From positions 1-37,540 of the IMG/VR virus record IMGVR_UViG_3300025030_000269: DNA of 37,540 bases. One strand, given 5' to 3'. The notes beneath the pieces were generated by a model. That model did no database searches. It was not told where the DNA came from and saw nothing but the letters and a program-made list of their open reading frames with translations. Every line of letters starts with the position of its first letter. Within the stretch, counting starts at the first letter, position 1. Origin of the DNA: a virus. The position numbers and the translations under genes are program-made. This document shows positions 30,655-37,540 of this stretch, piece by piece.

Positions 30655-30771
30655 TTAAAAGTGTGCGATTTCGCCCAGTCGCTTGAAGCGCCGGCAGTAG
30701 ATAGTGATGAAAATGCCGCCGAACATGCCGGCGTAAAAAGCCGGGAACAACCACCAGATGGAGACGCTCAT
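30655..30771 (-). CDS. Tiny membrane protein, 38 residues
   Basis: ATG at 30771, overlapping the upstream stop as ATGA, and ending before the AAGGGAGG site of the next gene. One membrane helix (SIWWLFPAFYAGMFGGIFI) is followed by a basic end RRFKRLGEIAHF, so the C terminus should be cytoplasmic. Too short for family assignment. Confidence 0.55.
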   Translation of the reverse strand: MSVSIWWLFPAFYAGMFGGIFITIYCRRFKRLGEIAHF

Positions 30772-31079
30772 GGTTTACCTCCGCATGTCTGGCAGGCGCG
30801 GTAGAGCTGCACGCGCAGCGGGTTGGTTGCCGCGAAGGGACGCCGCCGATGTTCGGCGCATTTGCCCAGGGTGATCTCCCCCGCCACCGGGCATTCAATG
30901 GTCGTCTGGCCGTAAGCTTCCTCTATCAGAATCAGCACGTTGGTGCTGTCCCCGGCATACGTCCCCTTGAGGATCTGATTTATGGTGCTCGCCGACTTAC
31001 CAATTTTCCGGGCCACAGCAGCTTGGCTGGTCTCGTCACATTTTTTCTTGAGCAGTTCCATGCGGTCAGGCTGCGTCAT
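30768..31079 (-). CDS. HTH protein with C-terminal Cys motif
   Basis: 103 residues. LKKKCDETSQAAVARKIGKSASTINQILKGTYAGD is a Cro-type HTH. The C-terminal part IECPVAGEITLGKCAEHRRRPFAATNPLRVQLYRACQTC has four Cys and is a conserved block in early genes of transposable phages such as the B3/D3112 group. Probably an early regulator. It overlaps the next gene upstream by 14 bases. Confidence 0.75.
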   Translation of the reverse strand: MTQPDRMELLKKKCDETSQAAVARKIGKSASTINQILKGTYAGDSTNVLILIEEAYGQTTIECPVAGEITLGKCAEHRRRPFAATNPLRVQLYRACQTCGGKP

Positions 31080-31602
31080 GATGAATTTCTCCTCTTCTTC
31101 GCCGTTCGGCCTGCTCCAGGCGCTGTTTCAGATCTGCCGGTACTTTGTGCCTGGGTTCAGCCGGCGCCTCCGGTAAAGGGAGGCCGTAATGCCTTTGTAC
31201 CGTTCCCACCATCTCCGCTACCCTCGCCTTCCCATCGACGACCCTGGGCTCGCCTCTTTCTTTTTCTCTTTCTTTCTTTTTCCCGGGCTTAAAAAAAAAG
31301 CACTTCCGATACAGCATGTTGCCGCAAATGGTGCAAATCATTGGGTATATGACGGTTTCACGTTTTGAGACCATCCGGTACCTCTGATGCTGACCTTCGG
31401 CGGGGATGCCGCCCACCTTCGTGATGATCCCGTGACGCTCCAGATCCCCCACCCAGCGAGCTGCACCGGGAAACGTTGCTCCCGGTGTGCTCTGCAAAAG
31501 TAGCGGTACGGTGAAATTCCCCTTGAAGATTCTCATGCTCTGCCACAACATTTTCTTTGTCCGGTCCAGCTTTACGGGCTTCGTTTGTTTCTTTTTGGCC
31601 AC
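31066..31602 (-). CDS. Early protein, possible winged-helix with Cys pair
   Basis: 178 residues. The segment RWVGDLERHGIITKVGGIPAEGQHQRYRMV is like a winged helix, followed by MICTICGNMLYRKC with CxxC and a later Cys. Then comes a Lys/Glu-rich linker and a Pro/Arg-rich tail. It follows the MuB gene by 48 bases. I do not recognise the family; DNA binding is an inference. Confidence 0.55.
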   Translation of the reverse strand: MAKKKQTKPVKLDRTKKMLWQSMRIFKGNFTVPLLLQSTPGATFPGAARWVGDLERHGIITKVGGIPAEGQHQRYRMVSKRETVIYPMICTICGNMLYRKCFFFKPGKKKEREKERGEPRVVDGKARVAEMVGTVQRHYGLPLPEAPAEPRHKVPADLKQRLEQAERRRRGEIHHDAA

Positions 31603-31650
31603 AACTCCTCCGATATTTCATGCTACGGGCTGCAATTGCCGCTGATACCT

Positions 31651-32403
31651 TTACCGACGCCGGGGAGCCGTGTTCTTCCCCTTTCCGAAGGTGGGCTGAT
31701 CGAAGTAGAGGAGCCTCTCGCCCCAGGCTGCAGCAGTGACGGGCCCGTCAAAGTCGTGAGCCTTCGCGAAGGTCTCGATCTTCTCCAGGGCGATGATGAC
31801 CCGGCCTATGTTGCCGAGGGTCTGGCAGTGCACATGCTCGATCAGGCAGGGGGAGAGCGGCACTTCGCAGGTCTCCTCGGCCACCTTGGTCGTGTCCTCC
31901 AGGTCAAGCCCCTTGAACTCGACCCACTGGGTGATGCGGCGGGCAATCTGCTCATGACCGCGGATGTCCCGGGCGATGTTCTCCATGCCGATCAGGATCA
32001 CCGGAACCTTGGAAATGTCGTGTACGTCGCGCAGCGACTCGATCATGTCGAAGTGGCGAAAAAGGTAGTCCGCCTCGTCAACGAAGATGGGGCGCGGCGG
32101 CCGGTTGTCGCGCATCAGCTCCTCGGCGATGAACTCGATCATGTCGGTGCGGCGCAGCTTCCTTTTGCCGCCCAGCTCGCGGCAGAGGTCGCCGAGAATG
32201 CTGGTCACCGTCGAGCAGCCGAGCGCGCGGATGTAGATGCCGTCGTAGGTGTTGACCATGTGGGCGAGTGCGGTAGTTTTGCCGGTGCCGGCGTGCCCCC
32301 AAAGCACTTCCATCCCCTCGGTGCCGTTGGGCCTGTTCAGGATGTCGTCAATGCTTTGCGTGAACTTTCTGACGTCTTTTGTCTTTACCGTTGTGAATTT
32401 CAT
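31651..32403 (-). CDS. MuB-like transposition ATPase
   Basis: 250 residues. Walker A GHAGTGKTT at about 36-44 and Walker B IFVDEAD at about 106-112 give an AAA+ ATPase; ARDIRGHEQIARRITQWVEF is the sensor/arginine-finger region. Such ATPases bind target DNA, activate the transposase and give target immunity. The protein lacks the N-terminal HTH extension of Mu B (312 residues). AGGAGG lies 10 bases upstream of the ATG. Directly follows the transposase. Confidence 0.92.
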   Translation of the reverse strand: MKFTTVKTKDVRKFTQSIDDILNRPNGTEGMEVLWGHAGTGKTTALAHMVNTYDGIYIRALGCSTVTSILGDLCRELGGKRKLRRTDMIEFIAEELMRDNRPPRPIFVDEADYLFRHFDMIESLRDVHDISKVPVILIGMENIARDIRGHEQIARRITQWVEFKGLDLEDTTKVAEETCEVPLSPCLIEHVHCQTLGNIGRVIIALEKIETFAKAHDFDGPVTAAAWGERLLYFDQPTFGKGKNTAPRRR

Positions 32404-32452
32404 CTGGTATATTCCTCCTGTCGTTTGATTCCCCTTAAAGGGGTATTGAAAG

Positions 32453-32483
32453 CCGCCGGCGCCTCATACGCCGGCGGTTTTTT
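32453..32483 (+). terminator. Intrinsic terminator on the plus strand between transposase and MuB genes
   Basis: CCGCCGGCG (32453-32461) and CGCCGGCGG (32469-32477) form a 9-bp GC stem with 7-base loop, followed by TTTTTT on the plus strand. It points against the early operon, whose transcripts have only CTTTC after the hairpin. It could stop antisense transcripts from the plus strand, or serve as a partial brake in both directions. Confidence 0.7.
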
Positions 32484-34777
32484 CATGGGCAGCCTTCCTT
32501 CTTGTCGTCTTTCTTGTCGTCCGGATCGCGCAGGCAGTAGGGGTCTGTCTTCAGAAGCCCCACCTTCTTGGTGGTCTCCTCCCAGTACTCAAAATCCTTC
32601 TTCCACTGCCGCTGATACGCCGAAGCTGTTCCCGTCTGGATCGCCGCCAGCACCAGGTAATAGACGTCCGTGGAGTTCGTCACGTCGCGCAGCTTGCGGG
32701 ACTCCGCGAGGCTGATCACCTTCTGCTCGCGCCGCTCCTCGCCCGCCAGCACCTCGGCCGGCAGATCAAAGGGCGCGGGTGGCGCGGTGTTCGCCTTGGT
32801 GGAGCGCTCCATGACGGCCTTGGCCGCCTCCTCCAGCGCCGGTGTGATATAGGGGATGGTCTGCTTCGGGAACTCTGCGATGGTCGCTATGCGGTCCTCG
32901 CGGTAGCGCAGGATATCCTCCGGGACCGTCTCCGCTTTGGCCTTCTTGGCCAACTCCTTGAACTCGCGTCTCTGCTCCAGCATGATCGCCTTTTGCCTGG
33001 CCTTGGCGTGCGAGGCGAGATCCTCGCCTGAGACCCCTTCCCATTCGCGGCATTCGGCCACACAGATGAATTCCCCTGTTTCGCTGTAGACATAGGCGTG
33101 CCCCAGATCCGTGTCATCCACCTGAACCCTCACCCTGGTACCCACAAGGGCCGCAAACTCCAGCGACTGATAAGGTGGGCGGCCATCGACCTCGATCCCT
33201 TTCTTGCCGATAATCCGGAACCCGCCGCTTTTCGGCGCGGGGTGCAGCAGCACGTCAAGCGCCCGCACATCGGTCACCACGCGAATCGGCGAGGTCCAGG
33301 AGCGCACCATCTCGGCGGGGGTTTTCCCTTTCAAACCTTCGTGAGGGTTGTGCATGTAGATCGCATCGACCCATCGGTCACAGATCTTTTGAAACTCCAG
33401 GCTGTTGAGCTTTATCTCTACCGGCTCCCCGCCCCTTTTCATAAGCCGGTCGGCAAAGGACTTACGCGCCTCGATCGCCTTGCGGTCGGCCACGGAGTGA
33501 CCGACATAACCGGGCAGCAGCTCCACGATGCCGTGGGAGAAGGTGCCGAGAAAGCGCTCGATGTGCGGCTTGCACTCCGGAGTGAAGGGAGGACAGAGCA
33601 CATGTTCCACCTCCAAGGCCTCGACGATCCGCTCGATGTGGGCGGCCACGTAATCCTTGCCGTTGTCGGTCTTGAGTGTCTCCAGCACGCCCCACTCTAT
33701 GATGCAGCGCCGCAGCAGCGCCGAGACGGCCGTCGCTTTCGAGGTGGGGGAAACCAGCAGCCGGGGCCGCCGGGAATAGACGTCGATGGAGCCGACGACA
33801 GCATAGCGGCCATCCTCCAGTAGAAGATCGGCGGGTGTGGAGTCCATCTCCCAGACCTGGTTCAGCCGCACCACCCTCTCTGAGGAGCTGCCGAAGGCGA
33901 GCATGTGCTTGTTGCGCCATTCGTCCGGGTTGGTGAGGAAGAGAAAGAGGCTGGCGTTCATCTTGAGCCAGTGCTTGAGGAACCGCGAAACCGAATCAAA
34001 GCCCGCTGCCATACCGCGCGCTTCCAAAGCGTCGTGCACCTTCTTGATCGAGCAGCCGGGAAACTGTACCTGCATCGCTACCGCCAGATCCTGCTGATCC
34101 TTGCTCAGAAAGGTAGCGCCTTTTTTGGAAACATAGCCATCGGCGAGGGCGTACATGCCGCCCGTCTTGTACTTATTTTCCCAGCGGTACACCGTGCGGC
34201 CGCTCACCCGGGGAATCTCCTCCCGCACCCATTCAGGCACTTCGATGAAACCGGCGTTGTACTCTTTGGCGAATATCTTCAGCCACTTCTCGTTGCCGGG
34301 GTTTTGCCGCGCGGCGGCCAGAAAGGTGGCGCTGGCCTTCATAACCTTGCGCCGGGCCTTGCCGGAGCGCTGTTTCTCCTCGGGGAGCTGGTTGAAGCGG
34401 GCCAGGGAAAGTTCCTTCATGCGGAGGCGATCCTCGGTCTCAAGATCCAGCCTCTCGCGGGTCGCTTTCCCTGCCTTCAACGCCGCCTTCACGGTCTCGC
34501 TCTCCGGGTTCACACCCAGAGTGCGCAGGACCGCCCCCTCGTCTTCGGCGCCGAGGTTGGCCGCCTCACGTCCCAGGAGCGCATTTAGGTGCGTCTGAGT
34601 CTCCTCTGGCAGGCATTCCAGCGCATATTCTTTGCCGCCCCCGCGTCCAGAGCGCTGGCGGGACGGCCAGTTTTCACGCTTAGCACGAGCTTTGATATTC
34701 TGCTCGGTACCAGCTAGTCCTGGAAGGCCAGCCAGCTCTTTGGCACTGTAATGAGTCTTCTTTTCTCCGTGCTGCAT
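32483..34777 (-). CDS. MuA-like DDE transposase
   Basis: 764 residues from the ATG at 34777 (AGGGGGG upstream). The N-terminal 70 residues (HYSAKELAGLPGLAGTEQNIKARAK) form the Mu-type DNA-binding domain. The rve-type catalytic core has VWEMDSTPADLL (Asp312), LKTDNGKDYV (Asp371) and HIERFLGTF (Glu407), a D,D-35-E spacing. A C-terminal Mu-type domain (about 480-560) and an ATPase-interacting tail follow. It cuts the phage ends and joins them to target DNA for integration and replicative transposition. Its likely sites are the repeats at both ends of this window. Confidence 0.95.
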   Translation of the reverse strand: MQHGEKKTHYSAKELAGLPGLAGTEQNIKARAKRENWPSRQRSGRGGGKEYALECLPEETQTHLNALLGREAANLGAEDEGAVLRTLGVNPESETVKAALKAGKATRERLDLETEDRLRMKELSLARFNQLPEEKQRSGKARRKVMKASATFLAAARQNPGNEKWLKIFAKEYNAGFIEVPEWVREEIPRVSGRTVYRWENKYKTGGMYALADGYVSKKGATFLSKDQQDLAVAMQVQFPGCSIKKVHDALEARGMAAGFDSVSRFLKHWLKMNASLFLFLTNPDEWRNKHMLAFGSSSERVVRLNQVWEMDSTPADLLLEDGRYAVVGSIDVYSRRPRLLVSPTSKATAVSALLRRCIIEWGVLETLKTDNGKDYVAAHIERIVEALEVEHVLCPPFTPECKPHIERFLGTFSHGIVELLPGYVGHSVADRKAIEARKSFADRLMKRGGEPVEIKLNSLEFQKICDRWVDAIYMHNPHEGLKGKTPAEMVRSWTSPIRVVTDVRALDVLLHPAPKSGGFRIIGKKGIEVDGRPPYQSLEFAALVGTRVRVQVDDTDLGHAYVYSETGEFICVAECREWEGVSGEDLASHAKARQKAIMLEQRREFKELAKKAKAETVPEDILRYREDRIATIAEFPKQTIPYITPALEEAAKAVMERSTKANTAPPAPFDLPAEVLAGEERREQKVISLAESRKLRDVTNSTDVYYLVLAAIQTGTASAYQRQWKKDFEYWEETTKKVGLLKTDPYCLRDPDDKKDDKKEGCP

Positions 34778-34807
34778 GGAGCGCCCCCCTGAACTGAATA
34801 AAATCAC

Positions 34808-34819
34808 AAAACATGTTTT
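34808..34819. promoter_or_regulatory. 12-bp palindrome upstream of the transposase
   Basis: AAAACATGTTTT lies in the 87-bp gap between the Ner-like gene and the transposase. A second short inverted repeat, GTTG/CAAC, is at 34829-34840. They may be Ner operators or part of a transposase promoter; no definite promoter seen. Confidence 0.35.
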
Positions 34820-34864
34820 AAGCTTTTCGTTGCGTACAACCTTGAAATCATCTATAGTTCCGGC

Positions 34865-35056
34865 CTAGTCGGCCTTGTCCCAGAGCTTCTCACAGGGCTT
34901 ACCTACCCGCTTGTTGATGTACTCTCTGATCCGTGCGGAAGAGTGGTGCCCGTTGAGCACACCGGATACCGTGGACAACAGCACCCCCAGCTCCTCCGCG
35001 ATGTCTTTCTGTTTGATGCCCCTCTCCACCAGGAGAGCTTTTACTTTGCGGTTCAT
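34865..35056 (-). CDS. Ner/Cro-like transcription regulator
   Basis: 63 residues from the ATG at 35056 with GAGGA upstream. VKALLVERGIKQKDIAEELGVLLSTVSGVLNGHHSS is an HTH, followed by REYINKRVGKP. Size and position just before the transposase match Ner of Mu, which lowers early transcription. It is separated from the repressor by two further genes, unlike in Mu. Confidence 0.8.
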   Translation of the reverse strand: MNRKVKALLVERGIKQKDIAEELGVLLSTVSGVLNGHHSSARIREYINKRVGKPCEKLWDKAD

Positions 35057-35098
35057 AGTTATCCTCGTTGCAGTTATGTCTTTCGTTTGGGGGGCCGG

Positions 35099-35575
35099 GT
35101 GCCAATAGTCTCTGATCCAATTCTCGCAGCGCACGGCATTACTGAAAAACAGGCATTTAACGTGGTTGCTGTCTTCTTCACTGAGACCTGGCCGCGCATC
35201 CTAATGGCGAGACGGTTGCATAAGATCGATAAGCTAAAGACCATAGTCTCGCACATCAGGTGCATCCCTTGGCCGCACGTTGATGCCTACAATCAACTAC
35301 TGGAAAAGATCGCCAAGGCCCGCACCTCTTCAGAACTACGCGTCCCCCTGATGGAGGCAAAAGAGCCGATTATCCGCAGGCTCAATCACAACCGCTACAT
35401 ATTCAACAGACTTGATGTTGATCATGATAGATTTGCTACGGCCAAGCTTTCGGCGGCTGAAAAAACCTGGGCTCGCCAAATAATTTTTGAAGTCATGCAA
35501 GTAGGGCCTGACGGTGAGCCGAAAGCGGGCCGTGCAGTGCCATGGTTCGGAGAATGGGAACCGGAATCTTGGTAA
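35099..35575 (+). CDS. Plus-strand protein of unknown function in the early region
   Basis: About 158 residues from the GTG at 35099, preceded by TTGGGGGG. A second possible start is the ATG at 35204. The open frame extends upstream to 34943 but there it lies opposite the Ner gene, so I reject the longer version. The sequence reads like a real helical protein (ARRLHKIDKLKTIVSHIRCIPWPHVDAYNQLLEKIAKA), ending with GEWEPESW. It runs against the early transcripts and overlaps the 3' end of the minus-strand gene by 83 bases. No family recognised. May be a lysogeny-expressed cargo gene. Confidence 0.55.
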   Translation: MPIVSDPILAAHGITEKQAFNVVAVFFTETWPRILMARRLHKIDKLKTIVSHIRCIPWPHVDAYNQLLEKIAKARTSSELRVPLMEAKEPIIRRLNHNRYIFNRLDVDHDRFATAKLSAAEKTWARQIIFEVMQVGPDGEPKAGRAVPWFGEWEPESW

Positions 35576-35732
35576 ACACCAGGACTGTCTTGTATGACGG
35601 GGCCTTACACTCCCACCGCAAGGCCTCTTCCTGGCATATACGCCACACAAGGCGCGCGGGAGGCTTTTGCGGGCTCAAACGGTATACCATCGTAACCGCG
35701 AGCAATTCTGAGTCTGATAGTTTGGCTTTCAT
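35493..35732 (-). CDS. First early minus-strand gene, unknown 79-residue protein
   Basis: ATG at 35732 with AAAGGAG six bases before. The first 55 residues (KLSDSELLAVTMVYRLSPQKPPARLVWRICQEEAL) look like a real helical protein; the last 25 residues overlap the plus-strand gene and are less convincing. It is the first gene downstream of the proposed early promoter. Function unknown. Confidence 0.55.
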   Translation of the reverse strand: MKAKLSDSELLAVTMVYRLSPQKPPARLVWRICQEEALRWECKAPSYKTVLVFTKIPVPILRTMALHGPLSAHRQALLA

Positions 35733-35776
35733 GACTGGCTCCTTTTCATTTCATCCACAGGCAAAAGATATTTTGT

Positions 35777-35805
35777 ACATTAGTTCAAAATTTTATCATC
35801 GTCAA
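35777..35805 (-). promoter_or_regulatory. Candidate early promoter
   Basis: On the minus strand TTGACG (35805-35800) is followed after 17 bases by TAATGT (35782-35777). The -35 fits well, the -10 only moderately. A TTCAAGTT copy lies 15 bases upstream at 35820-35827. It would drive the early operon and be shut by the repressor. Confidence 0.45.
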
Positions 35806-35819
35806 CTCAATTTTTTGCA

Positions 35820-35947
35820 TTCAAGTTGATTTTTTTGAACTCTCGTGTACCTACCCTATTTTTACTTTTAAAATAGGGCACTTACCGAACTTGAACACGC
35901 TGGCATCAACATTCAAGTTAGCATTCAAGTTTTGCATCCAACTTGAA
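35820..35947. promoter_or_regulatory. Repressor operator region with five TTCAAGTT copies
   Basis: TTCAAGTT or its complement AACTTGAA occurs at 35820-35827, 35888-35895, 35912-35919, 35924-35931 and 35940-35947. Two are extended as AACTTGAACAC and two as GCATTCAAGTT. They fill the spacer between the early gene and the repressor gene, so they are very probably the sites of the CI-like repressor. A possible plus-strand promoter TTGAAC-16-TATTTT lies at 35835-35862. Confidence 0.7.
35854..35878. repeat. AT-rich inverted repeat in the operator region
   Basis: CCCTATTTT (35854-35862) and AAAATAGGG (35870-35878) with a 7-base centre. It includes a possible -10 for the repressor promoter. It may be a protein-binding site or, once transcribed, a stem in the leader. 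Confidence 0.45.
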
Positions 35948-35962
35948 CACTGGAACTATTAA

Positions 35963-36610
35963 ATGAATTTGTCTGACAGACTGAAACTTGCACGTGAATC
36001 CCTTGGCATGAATCAAAAGGAAATTTCCAAAGCCATTGGGGTCGCCTATACCTCTTGGCTTGGTTATGAGGATGGCGCGAATGTCCCTGGGGGGAAGGTT
36101 CTTGAATCTCTTGCACGTCACGGGATTGATTTAAACTGGCTGCTTTTGGGAGAGGGCTCTATGAAGCGCGGCGATGTGCAGGAATCGCCACCTGAGGGTT
36201 ACGTCTCCGTCCCGCGCTACGAGATCCAGGCCAGCGCGGGAGCCGGGACCATGGTTCACAGCGAGCAGATCGTCGACGTGATGTCCTTCAAGTCGGACTG
36301 GCTCAAGGTCTCCCTGGGCCTGACGCCGTCCTGTGCCGCCGTGATCAGCGTCTACGGTGACAGCATGGAGCCCTACCTGACCGACGGTGACCTGATCCTG
36401 ATAGACACCGGGGTGAACCGGGTGAGCAACAATGCCGTCTACGTGATCCAGTACGGCGACTCGCTCCTGGTCAAGCGGATACAGCTCAAGGGAGACGACA
36501 CCGTGATCGTCAAGAGCGACAACCCGCACTACGAGCCCGAGACCTTCAGAGGCGAAGCTGCAGAGCGTTTACGCGTGGTGGGACGGATGGTTAGACGTTT
36601 GGTGAGGTAA
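35963..36610 (+). CDS. CI/LexA-type prophage repressor
   Basis: 215 residues. N-terminal HTH (LKLARESLGMNQKEISKAIGV) at about 6-60, hinge with an Ala-Gly cleavage-type site (ASAGAG, about 90-95), and an S24 peptidase domain with Ser134 in YGDSMEP and Lys171 in LLVKRIQ. RecA-stimulated self-cleavage and induction by DNA damage are therefore expected, unlike Mu's own c repressor. It faces the five operator copies. The first third is AT-rich and the S24 part GC-rich, with the change near 36180, suggesting the two domains have different origins. Confidence 0.93.
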   Translation: MNLSDRLKLARESLGMNQKEISKAIGVAYTSWLGYEDGANVPGGKVLESLARHGIDLNWLLLGEGSMKRGDVQESPPEGYVSVPRYEIQASAGAGTMVHSEQIVDVMSFKSDWLKVSLGLTPSCAAVISVYGDSMEPYLTDGDLILIDTGVNRVSNNAVYVIQYGDSLLVKRIQLKGDDTVIVKSDNPHYEPETFRGEAAERLRVVGRMVRRLVR

Positions 36611-36624
36611 AGGAGGGACGTTGC

Positions 36625-37302
36625 ATGGGGAGGAAACAATCTGATCCTGTTCTAGCCTACGTGGTTGCCGGAGCAATCATTATTTCGCCTTTTGTTTTCC
36701 TCTATAATCTGCTCGGAACACTGGGATTGTCCTTGCTGGCACTGGCAGCTTTGATATGCGTCGTATATTTCGTAAAACGTAATAACCACAAAGAAAATCT
36801 TTCCTTCCAGAGATTAGCCTTAGCAACTATCTCTACGCGTATGCATCCAGATGAGTGCAAGTCTATAAACCTGCGTCTCATGCGAAGAGATCATAAACAA
36901 GCATATCTTATTCGGAACCTGCAAATCATTAGAGATTCAATTGATATCGCGTTGAAGAGTAAAAAACGTGACGTCGCTGAATCAAGAATTAAGTCGGTAT
37001 CCGATTTGTGGGATGAAGTAGAAAAAGACAGGATTCTGCTTTCTGACGAAGTATTCGAAGCCTCAAAAGTAATCGTCAAAAACGCTATTACGGAGTTTGG
37101 CACCATCTTTTACATCAATCTGGCGCAGGGCTATTTGGAAAAAGCGGCACCGCTAAAAACCGAAAGAGGCAAGGCCAAATATCACATGCTCGCACGAGAC
37201 ATGATTTTTGAGGGCTTAGCTAACCCAGCCAGCGACAAGGAAACGCTTAAAAATCTACTGGCACAGATACCAGATGGTAGCCAACTGGCTGAATGTGGCT
37301 AA
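36625..37302 (+). CDS. Two-helix membrane protein downstream of the repressor
   Basis: 225 residues. AGGAGG lies 8 bases before the ATG and 14 bases after the repressor stop, so the two genes are likely one lysogenic operon. Residues about 10-50 form two membrane helices (LAYVVAGAIIISPFVFLYNLL and LGLSLLALAALICVVYFV); the rest is a cytoplasmic helical domain rich in Lys, Glu and Arg. GC content is low. No family recognised. Expression with the repressor at the phage end suggests superinfection exclusion or defence against other phages, which is an inference. Confidence 0.7.
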   Translation: MGRKQSDPVLAYVVAGAIIISPFVFLYNLLGTLGLSLLALAALICVVYFVKRNNHKENLSFQRLALATISTRMHPDECKSINLRLMRRDHKQAYLIRNLQIIRDSIDIALKSKKRDVAESRIKSVSDLWDEVEKDRILLSDEVFEASKVIVKNAITEFGTIFYINLAQGYLEKAAPLKTERGKAKYHMLARDMIFEGLANPASDKETLKNLLAQIPDGSQLAECG

Positions 37303-37342
37303 AGTATCAGAAACAAACAGCTTTGCTTTACGCTAAAACAAA

Positions 37343-37450
37343 CACTGCCAAACCACACGCTTTATTACCTGCTGATATCTTGGTTGTGAAGCGTACTGAC
37401 AAACCACGCGCATAATTTACAGTTATCCACAGTTTACTGACAAACCACTC
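37343..37450. repeat. Left end of the prophage (attL) with three transposase-site repeats
   Basis: ACTGCCAAACCACACGC (37344-37360), ACTGACAAACCACGCGC (37395-37411) and ACTGACAAACCACTC (37436-37450) share one consensus, the reverse complement of the core TTTGGCAGTGA found at the other end. Three spaced sites here against two adjacent ones on the right recall the L1-L3 and R1-R2 layout of Mu. The exact left terminus lies between about 37450 and the window end; I could not find a 5-bp target duplication. Confidence 0.7.
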
Positions 37451-37540
37451 ATTTTCTTGAATACTCTTTCAATGCCTCGTTAACATCCCGTTTAATAAAA
37501 CGATCCCATCCTTATTCAATGATTCCCGTTCTATCCCGCC
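37451..37540. other. Unassigned flank at the left end
   Basis: No gene is assigned in these 90 bases. On the minus strand one frame gives about 20 residues (WDRFIKRDVNEALKEYSRK) before a stop at the first transposase site, which could be the end of a host gene, but an upstream stop and the window edge prevent a decision. The sequence does not match the flank at positions 1-7. Confidence 0.3.

Noticed and set aside
30641-30898. Upstream extension of the 60-residue basic gene
   Set aside because: It overlaps the tiny membrane protein and HTH genes in another frame; AAGGGAGGA marks the ATG at 30640 as start.
31358-31621. Minus-strand frame of 87 residues
   Set aside because: Shadow of the 178-residue gene in the same strand, with Arg/Ser-rich composition.
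34943-35098. N-terminal extension of the plus-strand gene
   Set aside because: It would lie opposite the complete Ner-like gene; the GTG at 35099 with a G-rich site is a better start.
35336-35650. Minus-strand frame of 104 residues
   Set aside because: Arg/Pro/Cys-rich composition and no ribosome site; it conflicts with both better frames in this region.
1-37540. CRISPR arrays, tRNA or rRNA genes
   Set aside because: No regular repeat-spacer pattern, no cloverleaf-like segment and no rRNA-like stretch was noticed on either strand.

Overview
The window holds one nearly complete Mu-type transposable prophage, inserted so that it reads right to left. Its early (left) end lies near 37.45 kb and its late (right) end near position 8. 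Nearly all genes are on the minus strand, tightly packed, with many 1-4 nt stop/start overlaps. The host is a GC-rich Gram-negative bacterium. Mu-like phages of Desulfuromonadota/Geobacter-type hosts would fit, including the ferredoxin-like insert described below, but that is only an inference; no clear host gene is visible.

Immunity and early region (37.3 to 31.6 kb). Three transposase-site-like repeats mark the left end. They are followed by a two-helix membrane protein and a CI/LexA-type repressor on the plus strand, then a 230-bp divergent region with five copies of TTCAAGTT. On the minus strand come a 79-aa protein, a Ner-like regulator, a MuA-like DD35E transposase and a MuB-like ATPase. 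One plausible plus-strand gene (35099-35575) lies between these genes.

Middle region (31.6 to 25.8 kb). This is a long series of small genes: HTH proteins, several Cys-rich zinc-binding proteins, tiny membrane proteins, DUF3164, a frameshifted DUF551 gene, a clamp-like protein with an embedded DnaJ-type zinc finger, GemA and a Mor/C-type activator. It ends at a strong intrinsic terminator at 25.78 kb.

Late region (25.7 to 0.25 kb). The order follows Mu: endolysin, a phospholipase A2-like protein, TraR/DksA finger, gp25, gp26, small and large terminase, portal, F, G, protease I with nested scaffold Z, major capsid, gp35, decoration protein, gp36, gp37, gp38, sheath L, tube M, the frameshifted gp41 pair, tape measure, N, P, gp45-gp48, fibres, a beta-helix spike with a signal peptide, and a Dam-type methylase in the place where Mu carries mom. 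A terminator and two transposase-site repeats 22 bp apart close the right end.

The most unusual element is the head protease/scaffold gene (17302-18447). It carries a segment with two four-cysteine motifs resembling a 2[4Fe-4S] ferredoxin, placed directly after a well-formed internal ribosome binding site. The separately translated scaffold would therefore begin with an iron-sulfur-like domain. Other notable points are three late-region proteins with signal peptides, a ribosome-binding site buried in a long hairpin ahead of the tail genes, and the clamp/zinc-finger hybrid.
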